NCBI RefSeq assembly: GCF_026210795.1
Contig: NC_089440.1
Span: forward strand, 3,162,001 to 3,226,000
DNA length: 64,000 nt
Source of the DNA: Rhizophagus irregularis
Taxonomy: Eukaryota > Glomeromycota > Glomeromycetes > Glomerales > Glomeraceae
Direction: 5' to 3'
Each line of letters starts with the position of its first letter. The first letter of the stretch is position 1. Of this stretch, positions 22,816 through 34,063 are shown one piece after another. The translations under genes and the position numbers were made by a program. Below the pieces are notes generated by a model. It did not search any database and was not told the DNA's origin. It saw nothing but the letters and a program-made list of their open reading frames with translations.

Positions 22816-23153
22816 GCCTATTCAATTTTGATCGTTCGGATTGTTGATCGGGTTTTGAGTTGATTATTGGCTAACAGGATTGTGAACTGAAAAGTAGAAT
22901 TTTTTTGATCGTTTTAACAGAAAATAAAAACGCGCTTTTGAACGAAACTGATACAAGAAAAATTAACATAACATGAATCAAGTACAAATTAGCGGAAAAA
23001 CTTCTATTAAACGTACTAATACTGACTCAAGAAAATATGAAAAAAAATTTATTAATTTTTGAAAAAAAAAAATCGATCAATACGACCTGTACGACCTGAT
23101 AAAAATCAAGATCGACAAACTCTCCGATCACATGTTGTAAAATTGAACAGGCC
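22816..23153. mobile_element. 338-bp MITE, PIF/Harbinger-like, inserted in kinase exon 3
   Basis: Ends are GCCTATTCAATTTT on the left and AAAATTGAACAGGCC on the right, a 14-15-bp inverted repeat with one mismatch. It is flanked by TAA on both sides, while the paralogous empty site at 8740-8760 has TAA once. A TWA-type 3-bp duplication and short inverted repeats fit PIF/Harbinger MITEs. It has no coding capacity of its own but now supplies the final codons of the kinase gene. Confidence 0.85.
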
Positions 23154-26100
23154 TAATAATACAATCCGAACATTCATCAGAATAAAAAGTGTAAACTTGC
23201 CCTACAATAATATATAAATTTTTATAAATTTATTAAATTTAAAATAGATAAGAGACATATATATTACAGAATTCACCTGTTTGTATTTTCTTAATATACC
23301 TCGAAGAAATAAATTCTTGTTGATTCGGGCAGTTTATAGGCTCTGGTAAATTCTTATGGAAATTGAGAAGTCGACTTGTATAAATAGCCTGTGGGTGTGT
23401 TTGTATTTTTGTAAATAAATCCGTAATGTTGGTTGATTCGTTAAGATTATACGATAATCTTGGACGTGTTTCATTTACTTGTGATTCATTAAAATTATAT
23501 GATAATCTTTTTAATGGAATACTTTTGTATGCATTTAAATGATATGATAATGTATGAAATACTTCTTCAGAAGTTGGTCGGTTTTCTGGAATTGCGTCCC
23601 AACATTTTTTAATTAAATTTTCTAAAGAAGTTGGAGTTTCTTCTCTAATATTTGGACGTAAACCTCGACAAATATCCAGTGCGAGATAATGATCATGTGG
23701 TTGATTATTGAATGGAGGAATTACTGTAATTATTTCATTTATAATCACACCTAATGAATATACATCAGATGCTAATGTATGTGGTTTTCCACGTAATATT
23801 TCAGGTGCCATATATGGCATTACTCCATAAATATTCTTTTTGGTAGAATTTGATAAAATTTCATTTGCTGGCATGCAAAATCCAAAATCTCCAATATATG
23901 CGAATGTAGAACCAATGAAAATATTTCCTGGGTGAAGGTCTTTATGAATTAACTCGTGAACATGAATATTATTAAGTGCAAGACAGATATCATATATTTT
24001 ATTTAGTCTTTGATCCCATGTAATTATATTAGCAGTTCGTTTAAGATATTTTCGTAAATCGCCATTTACCATATATTGTAATACTAACGTATAATTGTTA
24101 GTAATAGGATCTTGAGTAATTCCAAAACATTTTATTATGCACATATAACCACTAACTTCGTTAAGAAATTTTATCTACAAATATTTAAAAACATATGAAT
24201 TATGCATATAAAAGGTAATATGATTGATTTTTAAATTCTTTTTATACGTACTTCATTTAGTAAATCTTCACTTATATTTTCTGAATTATTCAATACTTTT
24301 AAAGCGACTGTTGTTGGTCCATTTCTTCTCCAACTATTAGATAATTGACTCCACTTTCTAATTTGTCCATCTATCCATAAAGCTGAATATACTTTTGCAA
24401 AACCTCCTTCAGCAATGTAATTAATATTTGTAAATTTATCATATGGAATCCATTCTAATAATCCGTATCTTCTAACCGAAAGTTGATTATCTTGTATTAA
24501 TTTATCAATAACTTCATTCCTACTGGTCCATTTATAAAAATCTCTTTGAAAATATTTGGGATTACAGGATAAACAACCATCAAAACCCTCATGTACCTTA
24601 AGACATTCTTTACACTTTCCATATTCTATACGCTTTTTTTTAATAATATCAATTTTTTTATCATAACAATCACAATAAGAACGAAGTTTACGCTCACATT
24701 TATTTACTCCATTATATCTTATATTATTTATAAGAGTTTTCCTATTTTCTATAAGATATTTTGTCTTTTCAAATCGTTGAGCAATTTGTCTAAATATTCC
24801 CAAACCACTATTTAATTTGAAATAAACATTTTCGTAATTCTTTAAAATAGTTTGTAACTCTTTTAATTCTTTTAATTCTTTTGTTTCTTTGTTGTATATT
24901 TTAAAATAAAAATTTTCATAATCTTGTAATTTAGGCTGTAATTCAGACTTCAATTCATTTAATTCTTTTATTTCTTTAACATAACAATCATAACAGTAAT
25001 TACAATGATACTTTATACCACATTTCTCACATAAAATGTAATCAAAATCCTTGTATTTTACTAGTCTATCATCTTCGTCTAAATCATAATCTGGAACTTC
25101 ACCTTTTTGTTCTTTAGTAAAATAATTATCAATAAATTTATTTTCACTAATCCATTTATTAAAATTTTCAAGAAATTGTTGAAATTCATAAAACGGGCAA
25201 CAATTATGATTATTTCCTATAAAACATACTTTGCATTTATCATTTATCTTCTGATTATTATAACAATGTTCACAATTATAATATTGTCTATCGATTTCCT
25301 TAATACATATTTCACATAAAATAGGATCATATTCCTTATACTTTGCTTTTCTTTCTTCTAAACTTAAATGATAATCAAATGTGCTAAAAATTATAACATT
25401 TGGTCCATATATCATATAAAGTTTTTTATTAATATCAGCTTCTTTGTCGTAACAATAAGTGCAATAATTAACTTGTTTATCGACTTCACCATTACATTTT
25501 TCACATAAAATGCCATTAAAATCCATATATTTTACTCTTCTTTCTTCCAAATCTAAGTTATAATCTGATGTTTTAAAAATTCCAAAATTTGGCCCAAATT
25601 TCATAAGACCTTTCTTATTAATATCAGTTTCTTTATTATAACAATCTTCACAACAATAACTTCGCGAATCATTAATATGTTTATTACATTTTTCACATAA
25701 AATTCGATCAAAATCCATATATTTTACCCTTCTTTCATTTAAATTTAAGTTATAATCTGATGTTTTAAAAATTACAAAATTTGGCCCAAATATTATAAGA
25801 TCTTTCTTATTAATATCAGTTTCTTTATTATAACAATCTTTACAATAACAATAACTTCGCGAATTTTCAATACATTCATTACATTTTTCACATAAAATTC
25901 CATCAAAATGCCCGTATTTTATTCCTCTTTCTTTCAAATCTAAATTATAATCTGATGTTTTAAAAATTCCAAAATTTGGCCCAAATCTTATAAGACCTTT
26001 CTTATTAACATCAGTTTCTTCTTTATAACAAACTTCACAATAATAACTCCACGAATCAACAAATTGTACATTAATACATTTTTCACATAAAATTCCATCA

Positions 26101-26876
26101 AAATCCTTAAATTTTGCTTTTCTTTTTTTCAAATTTAAATTATAATCTGATGTCTTAAGAATTCCATAATTTAGTCCAAATAACATACGACCTTTTTTAT
26201 TAATATCAGTTTCTTTGCTACAACAACTCTCACAGTAATAGCCATAACAATAGTCATTTTTACCAATTCCTATAATGCAATTTTCCATACCAATTGCTTT
26301 AATGCAATTCTCGCATAAAATAAAATTTAAATTACTACACATTGCTTTCCTTTCTTTTAAATTTAAGTTGTAATTTAAAATTCTAAAATTTGATCCATAT
26401 TTCATATGAGCTTTTTTAATAATAAGAGTTTCTTTACTATAACAATCTGTGCAAAAATAATATTGTTTATTAATTTTTTTATTACATTTTTCACAAAAGA
26501 TATAACAATAATTCTCATATTTTGCTTTTCTTTCTTCTAAATTTAAATCATAATCCGATGTCTCAAAAATTTTGCAATCTGAACAACTATAAGAGATATT
26601 TGACTTAAAACAAAATTTACATATTCCATAATTCATACGATGTTGTTCATTACAATCGGTTTCCTTATTATAGCAATTATAACATATAAAATTAAACTTA
26701 GCAATTTCTTGATCACAAACTTCACATGTGACATGGTCATATCTGTTAAATTTCAATTTTCTTTCATCTAAATTCAAATCATAATCTAATATCTTAAAAA
26801 CTCCAAATTTTGATTCAAATGCATCATATTTATTAATAAGTTGGTCGATTTCTTCAATATTCTTTTCTACCGACAT
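23128..26876 (-). CDS. TKL protein kinase with 9 CxxC-repeat modules (copy 2), intact
   Basis: Exons 26876-24252, 24174-23277 and 23201-23128 (GT-AG, phases 0 and 1) give 1198 residues. I chose the Met at 26876 because copy 1 starts at the same position; an upstream in-frame Met at 26915 exists. Residues ~24-640 hold nine modules of about 60-70 residues with DYNLNLEERK, LCEKC and YYCxxCYxKETDINKK, probably zinc-binding. A charged helical region (~640-780) follows, then the kinase: GGFAKV near 824, ALK lysine at 860, HKDLHPGN near 952 (HKD in place of HRD), DFG near 971, and the MAPEIL activation-segment end. After the kinase, LSYNxNES occurs twice, absent from copy 1. The last eight residues come from a MITE. 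Expected to be a cytosolic kinase; its ligand or partner is unknown. Confidence 0.9.
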
Positions 26877-27556
26877 GATAAATGATTTTGAGCCTTTACT
26901 GTTTGGTAAGCTCAACGGGATTTAATTAGTTCTACAGAATATACAAATTTGGCCGTTGTTTATATTCACTTGATTTAATTCCTGTTATAAATTATGTATA
27001 GTCAATTTTTATGAATGGTACACGCAAAATTTTTTGATGAATAAAAGAAGTTATTTTTATAATAATTTAAAGAAAAAAAGAATACAATTTTGGAATATTC
27101 TTTTCTGAAGTTGTTTGTTTACAAAACTTCTGAAATAAGAATAATCTTTAAATTTAAGTTTCAATGAATTTCTATACTTAGTAATTTTGGAAATTTGCTA
27201 TAGAAGTCTTGGCTTTGTTGTTGACAAAAATGGTATGGTGCTGTAATAACTCCACCCCAGCCCTTAGTTATATAGGATGTAGTGCACGCCCACTTAGCTT
27301 ATGGGGTGATGATCAGCAATACAGTATGTGAGATGGATGACAAGAATTCTGAATTCTACGAAGGAATTCGAATGATCGGCAATGATTTGTGGCAAAAAGT
27401 GGCAATTTTTTTACGTATTTCTTTATTCGGTTTTTTTTTCTACGCACCTGCGCAAAATGCAGGGTGCATAAATTATATATAAAATTTTAAAGTCTTATTA
27501 ATACTTTTACGCATGGTATTAAAAATTAATGGTGACGCGTATATTATTTTGTGTTC
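26877..27556. other. 5' flank of kinase copy 2
   Basis: Matches 16924-17370 upstream of copy 1. At 27253-27310 it carries extra DNA (CACCCCAGC ... TAGGATGTAGTGCACGC ... TGGGGTGA) whose ends CCACCCCA and TGGGGTGA are complementary. A related stretch lies upstream of kinase copy 3 at 61119-61145. No gene. Confidence 0.55.
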
Positions 27557-27750
27557 ACCTTCCCCTTTCTTCTTTCTCTCACCTTCCCCTTCCCTCTTTC
27601 TTTCTCCTTCCCCTTTCTTCTTTCTCTCACCTTTCCCTTCCCTCTTTCTTTTACCTTCCCCTTTCTTTTTTCTCTCGCCTTCCCTTTCCCTCTTTCTTTT
27701 ACCTTCACCTTCCCTCTTTCTCTCCTCTTCTCTCCTTCCTCTTCCTCCGT
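27557..27750. repeat. 24-bp pyrimidine minisatellite
   Basis: About eight units of ACCTTCCCCTTTCTTCTTTC plus TCTC with substitutions. The open frames on both strands (Lys/Glu/Arg-rich on minus, Phe/Ser/Pro-rich on plus) are products of the repeat. Confidence 0.9.
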
Positions 27751-27974
27751 GCACCCTATATAATATTTTATAAATTCTCATGTAAATATAATTAAAAAAA
27801 CATGCATAGAATAATTTTCATAAATAAAGATTATCTTTGTGCAAATTTGGACTTTAAACGCACCTACAAAATTGATAAAATAATTGAGTTAAAAGAGCAT
27901 TGTTATAAACCTCTAAATAAACCAAAATCTAACGCTTCTAACTCAACACCTACACTATTAAATTCAATGTTATA

Positions 27975-28158
27975 CAGTCTAACCTCGATATACCGATATT
28001 CGATATACCGATATACTATTAAAAACTTGATATACCGATAAAATTTTATTTTCCCACTATATGTGAGGACATATAAATATCGGTATAACTTTGATATAAC
28101 GATATTTTCTAAAAATTTCATATATGTCCCGACATATCGTTATATAAAGGTTTGACTG
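27975..28158. mobile_element. 184-bp Tc1/mariner-type MITE
   Basis: Begins CAGTCTAACCTCGATATACC and ends TATATAAAGGTTTGACTG, inverted repeats starting CAGT..., flanked by TA on both sides (27973-27974, 28159-28160). Inside, CGATATACCGATA is repeated. TA duplication and CAGT ends mark a Tc1/mariner/pogo-type non-autonomous element. Confidence 0.85.
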
Positions 28159-28160
28159 TA

Positions 28161-28791
28161 CATCTTCATTACTTCTTTTTTTCGATTTTGATTCATTGGA
28201 CAAGTAGCGCGATTATGACCATTCTTACTGCATAAGCCACAGGTGGTCTTCCTTTAGGACGTCGAATTATAAATTTCCAATTGGAATAACATTTTCCTGA
28301 TCTACTTCTTGCTCATCAATAATAACTCGATGTTGGTCCTCATGTGTATCTATATTATGGTTTGATCCAGTAATAAAAGATTCGTCACAACTCTTGCAAG
28401 CAATCTGCTTAGCTTGATTAGGGGACTGCCAGAAATGACGTCATTTCCTAAGGGGGAGGGGGGTTAAGACCATGATGATGTTACACATCTTCCATTTTTA
28501 GACACTTGTAGTTAATATAATTCTAGCCAGAATTATGTTTTAATTTTACATTTCCTAAAATGAATGATGACATGGGGAGGGGGGGGGCAAAAATCCTAAA
28601 ATTTAAATTACGTCATTTCTGGCCATCCCCTTAGTCAAGCCCCGTATATTAACATAATATAATTGCTGTTTTTTAAGAGAAACATATTGATTACCATTAA
28701 AGTTAAAATTATCATCTGTCATCTGGTATATTTCCAGTAAAATCATTGGTAAAAATTCATCATCGCTTGAAAAAGAATCTGAATCACTCAT
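28161..28791 (-). pseudogene. Transposase-like zinc-knuckle fragment interrupted by a MITE
   Basis: From the Met at 28791 an acidic segment (MSDSDSFSSDDEFLPMILLE) runs to 28631. After the MITE at 28421-28630 the same frame continues with KQIACKSCDESF and DEQEVDQENVIPIGNL. Frame-shifted pieces follow: RRPKGRPP and then CGLCSKNGHNRATC, a CX2CX4HX4C zinc knuckle. RRPKGRPP plus a CxxC...H...C knuckle is usual at the C-terminus of MULE-family transposases. Identity moderate; clearly not functional. Confidence 0.55.
28421..28630. mobile_element. 210-bp MITE, PIF/Harbinger-like
   Basis: Starts GGGGACTGCCAGAAATGACG and ends TTACGTCATTTCTGGCCATC plus CCC: inverted repeats of about 23 bp with few mismatches. 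TTA flanks both sides. G-runs (GGGGGAGGGGGG) lie just inside. Removal of the element plus one TTA restores the host reading frame, confirming the borders. Confidence 0.88.
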
Positions 28792-30130
28792 ATTAGTTAT
28801 CAGAAGGGTAGGGAAGTAAAGAATAGTATTTGATGAAGAAAGGGAAAAGAGAGTGAGGAAAGAGCGAAGGAGAGAGTGTGTGAGAATAAAAATAGTTTAA
28901 TTGTTGCCTAAAAGGTTATCAAAAAGCTATACATGGGACAATTGGGACATCAGATCGTGTATCCATTAAAATAAATTTAATATTTTTTTATCATGCACAT
29001 AAAAAAAACCGCGCATGGGTGCATTACAAGCATGATGCGTAAAATACAAATTCTCTTCTTTATTAATGAGTGAAATTTACAAATCAATAGAAATACCTAA
29101 AGCTAATATTCTAAGATAGAATATTAACTTTATAACTAAATTTACTATCTAAAAGGACTACTTAAACTATCTTCTATTGACTCTAATAACACTAAATAAG
29201 GACTAAAAAATATGTACACGTAACTTTATCTAACCCCTATATCTATGACCTCTCAAAGATTTGCAGTTTCAAATCACCAGTTATACAATTAGTTAATTGA
29301 ATAAATATTGGTTTTTGTCCCGAACTTGAATTGCAGAGTTTATATTATACATTGCTATATGATTAACGAATCACTAACGACATATTGTAAATTGTAATTT
29401 ATAAATTCCTACCATAGTTAATGATGAATTAATGTTGAATTGGATCATATTAGTGATCTAGAAGTCTAGAAAGAAACAGTCACGAATTGAATACGGAGTT
29501 AATGGCATTAACTCAACACATTATGTGTATTAATGCGCGTCATTTGATTCAATGTATTCAATTATTATGGAATTATTACCATGATGAAATCTTTTATAAT
29601 AAATAAAAACCCTTCTAAAGATGCGTTAAAATTCATCAGTTGATTCTTACAAAGTATAATATTATATTATAAAAAAGAACTGTAGTTTGATATTGATTAT
29701 GATAAATATGTTCGTTAAATTAGAAAAAAAGGCTAAATTTTTAAATTGTTAATTTTAAAAATTAAAATATTAATATTATAACATATCTAATTTCTAGAAG
29801 TGATAATAATAAAAATTTTCTCAAGTACCACATTTTCATAATTTTGTCATTTAATATTAATGTGATTTTTATGTTTAATCTTAATTTTTTTCTTTAATAT
29901 TTTAAGTAAAATCATTCAAATGATAATCTTGTAATAAAGTTTCTAAATTTGAACTATTTTTTTTTTTCTAAAAAAGATTCAACAGGTCTTTCATTACCAT
30001 TTTCTGATAAATGAATAATACTAACAGATTAGGCATACTTTCCTGAATGATTTCTCATAAAACTTTTTCTTAAAGATATACAAGATAGGAACATATCTCA
30101 GTTTGTACTAAATATAGAAAAATAATAAAC
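28792..30130. other. Non-coding; second half is the duplicated far 5' flank of the kinase gene
   Basis: 28792-29260: no gene seen, a purine-rich patch near 28800-28890. 29270-30130 matches 17440-18850 (for example TGATCTAGAAGTCTAGAAAG, AAAGATGCGTTAAA). Within 29925-30000 a piece matches the last exon of gene A (GTAATAAAGTTTCTAAATTT, CAACAGGTCTTTCATTA). Confidence 0.65.
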
Positions 30131-30299
30131 AAGTTAAAATCGCTATAATTTTCATTAAACATTGTTTTTTTATTCGCCATAAATTTTTTATATACCATAA
30201 TATCAGCAACTACTATTAATAATCGACGAAAATTATCAAAATACTATTACTAACTAACAATTTTCCTGTTTTCGCATGTTCTTGTAATTTTATATTTTA

Positions 30300-31600
30300 A
30301 TTATACGTTGAAATTTTTCACGATTTTCATCGTTAGCGCTTCTTCATATCCTTTGGGTTCTTATTTACGTCTTCATTAATACTATTTAATCTTCTGTTAG
30401 ATAACTCGTTTAGATTCTCACACTCTTGTACTTTTTTCGCTAACAGGTCTCTTTTTGTCGCTTCGTCCCATTCTTCTCTTGATAAGTTCTAATCTTTTAA
30501 TTGCTGATCCGAAATATTTTGTGGAATCGTCCAAAGCTTGATTATTATTATCTCTAATCTCTTGATGTCTTTTATGTCTTTTGGATTCGTATGAACTATC
30601 CAAACTTTTTCAGATTCTTCTTGTTCTGTGGATTATTTCTTTATAACTAATTCCAATTCTGTTGATTTGTAAAAGACGTTAAAAGTACTACTTTACCGTC
30701 AAATCTTACTTTTTTGGCGTAAATACATTATATCCTTGAATAACAAATTTGTTAATAAAAGCTCAATCCCGTCTTCTTTATCCAGAATTTTATATACTTA
30801 CCATTTTTGTGATTGTTTAATATCCTTGAGCGAAATATTTTCATTAAACCATCTAAGTAAAAGTAGCTTATTATGCGTATCTGACTTTAAAATCGTCATC
30901 ATATTTTTTCAATAAAATCATTTCAGCTTTAACAGTTTGGTATTTATTTAATTTTTTAAACTTTAATTTATTTAAATATACTAACTTTTTCAAAGCTTCA
31001 ATGACTTCATTTTTTTTATTTTTTTTTTCATCATACCAAATACAGTATATCAAAATATCACGTGTCAATATACTATAATTCTTGCTAATCTGCTGATCTT
31101 TTCTTATTCTTGCCGAAATTAAGATTTTTTTCTATTCAATTTTGTCAATTTTTTATCATTCTCACTTATGATTCGTTCTTTGATATGTTGCTGCGCCTTA
31201 CGTAGGCACTGGCGAAGGTTCGAATTGTCTTTTCAACTCTTTTAACGTCTTGAACATATATTTCCGCACTAGATTTCAATAAAAGTTCAACCGTTTCGTT
31301 GTTTGGGCCGGTATCTCGACTCAGATTTTGAAAAAACTTATAACTTCTCTTATTTTTATCAAAAAACCTATCTAGTTTTTGTTCAAAACTTATAACATAT
31401 AAAACTAAAATTTTTTCAATTTCGTGATTACAATCTTCACATATGACACGATCAAATTTAAATTTCATTTTTCTTTCTTCTATATTTTAAATCATAATCT
31501 AATATCCTAAAATCCAAATTTTGGTTCAAATATTTCATCATGTTTATATTAATAAGTTTGGATGGTTTCTTCAATTTTCTCTTCTACTAACATGATTTGA
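30300..31600 (-). pseudogene. Chimeric relic: kinase N-terminus joined to an unknown helical protein
   Basis: At 31600-31420 the minus strand reads as the start of the kinase family (a decayed MLVEEKIEETIQ, then FDRVICEDCNHEIEKI). It then switches abruptly into an unrelated Lys/Glu-rich helical sequence (FEQKLDRFFDKNKRSYKFFQ, SSAEIYVQDVKRVEKTIRTF). This continues in other frames at 31068-30871 (YCIWYDEKKNKKNEVIEALK) and 30603-30418 (STKYFGSAIKRLELIKRRMG). Stops and frameshifts throughout. I do not recognise the second protein. Its coiled-coil look could be a repetitive-element ORF. Confidence 0.55.
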
Positions 31601-32160
31601 ACCTTACCGTATTCGGGCTCAATGAAATTTATCCAATTATAATTTGTAGTCCAAAATTTATTCTGATCGAATATTTAAATTTGAGCGTAATTGTACTATT
31701 GATTCACCTCTCATAAATAAATAATTCTTACAGCCAATTATTATTGATTGATTTTAAGTATTTCAATAGTTCACGCGATGAGTAAAACAGTTATTTATAA
31801 TAATAATTTATAATGAACAATAAGAAAAAACAGAAATATTCTTTTCTGAAGTTTTTTACAATTGTATAAACATAAATTCTTATGTCCAATTTTCCATGGA
31901 AATTTTGAAATTGTTGTTGTTACTTGATCCGTAATATCGGTGATTGTCAAATTGAATATGAATGGACAAAGTCAATTCGTATCCCGGAAGATTCCGGTAT
32001 TACCGGTTCAACGTAACTTATTTGTGTACCATACAAAAATTTTATATTATATGTTTTTCTATGCGATTAATGAGAATTGTTGTATGATTAATGACATGAA
32101 TGCCTCACGATTTTCTACTGTAACGGATCATATTAGTGATCTATAATTTTGGAATTCAAT
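31440..32160. repeat. Remnant of a third copy of the kinase segmental duplication
   Basis: 31590-31900 matches the 5' flanks of kinase copies 1 and 2 (TTTATAATGAACAATAAG, ATTCTTTTCTGAAGTTTTTT). 32095-32160 matches further upstream flank (GGATCATATTAGTGATCTA). Only the first kinase codons survive on the gene side. Confidence 0.6.
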
Positions 32161-32750
32161 CCCATCAATTCAACCTTGCATATTCTCATAAAACACAAGA
32201 TGAAACATTCACTGTTCGTTAAATACTTTCTATGTTTGTACAAGGATAGGTATATGCTCAATCAGTCGTAGAGAAATCTAGATATTATACAATATATTTA
32301 GGAGAGGATAATGAGTATGATATGAGTAAGTATGGTTATATGGTACCTATCTATAGTTCTATACTGCATATTGACCATATCATATACAATCACGGATCAG
32401 TCGGATCACACACCTATATATATACATACTCATTATTAATTCACCATCCTTCATTAATAAATTTTATTTGCTATATTTTTTTATTATTATTTTCTAATAT
32501 AGTGATATTTACTACAAAAATAATAAAAATAATTTGTTAATAAAATATTAATTGTATTTAAACTTTTCTTTTAATTATTCGAAATAAATCATCCCTGGTG
32601 ATAATTAATTTCAAAATTTCAAATTTCACTTAAGCTGCACTAATTATAGATTATTATTATAAATTTACTGCTATATCGATTTCTCTTTATTTAAAGAAAT
32701 ATAATATTAAAATTTTATAATTAAAATTTTATAATTTCCTATTAACTGTA
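32161..32750. other. AT-rich spacer
   Basis: No gene or element recognised between the duplication remnant and the Tc1 element. Confidence 0.5.
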
Positions 32751-34061
32751 CAGTGCCTGGAAAAAAGTCAGTAAGCACGTGATGTCGATCAATTTTAATG
32801 CGAATTTTTAAAATTAAATAATTCATAAATTACTACGCCAAATTTAATATTTTTTTTTTATTTGAAAGACAAAGCCTTCAACTTTTTATTAATACTTTGT
32901 TGGGTAACCTTTACTATTTATAACAGCAGAGATACGACGAGGCATGCTACTAATAAGATTTTGATATTTATCAGCTTCAATATTTGACCATTCCTCTTGA
33001 AGTATTTCCCATAAATTCTCCCTGTTTTTTGGTAATGGCTTATGTGCCCGCACCTGCCTTTCCAATTCATCCCATAAATGCTCTATAGGATTCAAATCTG
33101 GGCTCTGTGCGGGCCAAGGAAGGCTGTTTACTTCATTTTCTTCTTCCCAACTCTTAACCACCCTTGCAGTATGTATAGGGGCATTATCATCCTGAAAAAT
33201 AAAATTTTCCTGATCGTCTAGATTATTAATAAATGGTAATAAATAATTTTCCAGTACATTCATATATACTGTGGCTGTTATTTTACCTTCTAATTTAACT
33301 AATGGACCAAGATTGTTTTTTGAAAAACATCTCCAAACCATCACTCCTTGTTGACCTGACTTTACTGTAGGTATTAAACACTCAATATCATATTTTTCAT
33401 GTGGCCTTCTCCAAACCAATCTCCTACCATTTCCTCTGAATAATTCAAATTTGGATTCGTCGCTCCAAATAACACTGTCCCACTCATTTATCCATAATTT
33501 TCGTTCTTTGGCCCAGTTGAGTCTTTTAATTCTATTTGTTTCAGTAACAAGAGGTTTTCTTACTCCTACTCGACTATAAAAACCTTGTTCATGAAGATAA
33601 TTAAGTAAAGTTTTTTTGCATACATGTGTGGAAGTAGAATCAACGAAATTCTCATGTAACTCCTGAAGGGTCATTTTCCTATCTTTTTTAAGAATTCTTA
33701 TTAAATGTCGGCCATCCCTTTCTGTCATTTTAGGCGGTCTTCCAGTCCTAGGAGGGAGTGTTTCATCACCACGTATCTTGTAAGTAGAAATAACCTTATG
33801 AATGGTACAACTGGGACAATTTAATGCTTCAGCTATCTTTCGTTCACTTACTCCACATTTCCAAGCTCCAATGACTTCTCCACGTTCAAAAATTGTAAGT
33901 TCTCTTCGTTTGCAAGACATAGTAGTTAAAGAAGGTTCTAAACAACGCATGGGAAAAAATTGGAGACAAATTTATAATAAAATGATCGACAAAACTGGTT
34001 TTAAAGTTAAACAAATAAATGATCTACAGTCACGTGCTTACTGACTTATTTCCAGGCACTG
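32751..34061 (-). mobile_element. Tc1-type DNA transposon, apparently complete
   Basis: 1311 bp bounded by inverted repeats of about 34 bp: CAGTGCCTGGAAAAAAGTCA GTAAGCACGTGA on the left and its complement on the right with one mismatch (AAATAAGTCA). Flanked by TA on both sides (32749-32750, 34062-34063). Carries one uninterrupted transposase gene. Near-identical ends and an open frame point to a recent insertion. Confidence 0.95.
32889..33950 (-). CDS. Tc1-family DDE transposase
   Basis: 353 residues, normal for Tc1 (about 340). N-terminal paired helix-turn-helix DNA-binding region (ERGEVIGAWKCGVSERKIAE, GRPPKMTERD), then the catalytic core: VIWSDESKFELF (first Asp), FIFQDDNAPIHTA (second Asp), SPDLNPIEHLWDELE (third acidic residue, Glu, 34 residues after the second). 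WNPAQSPDLN-type context is present as WPAQSPDLN. The enzyme cuts at its inverted repeats and inserts at TA. The Met at 33917 (MSCKRREL) may be the true start; 33950 is the longest. Lies wholly inside the inverted repeats. Confidence 0.95.
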   Translation of the reverse strand: MRCLEPSLTTMSCKRRELTIFERGEVIGAWKCGVSERKIAEALNCPSCTIHKVISTYKIRGDETLPPRTGRPPKMTERDGRHLIRILKKDRKMTLQELHENFVDSTSTHVCKKTLLNYLHEQGFYSRVGVRKPLVTETNRIKRLNWAKERKLWINEWDSVIWSDESKFELFRGNGRRLVWRRPHEKYDIECLIPTVKSGQQGVMVWRCFSKNNLGPLVKLEGKITATVYMNVLENYLLPFINNLDDQENFIFQDDNAPIHTARVVKSWEEENEVNSLPWPAQSPDLNPIEHLWDELERQVRAHKPLPKNRENLWEILQEEWSNIEADKYQNLISSMPRRISAVINSKGYPTKY

Positions 34062-34063
34062 TA

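Noticed and set aside
27473-27781. Lys/Glu/Arg-rich protein on minus
   Set aside because: Translation of the 24-bp minisatellite.
33802-34044. Plus-strand frame over the Tc1 element end
   Set aside because: Antisense to the transposase and across its terminal repeat.
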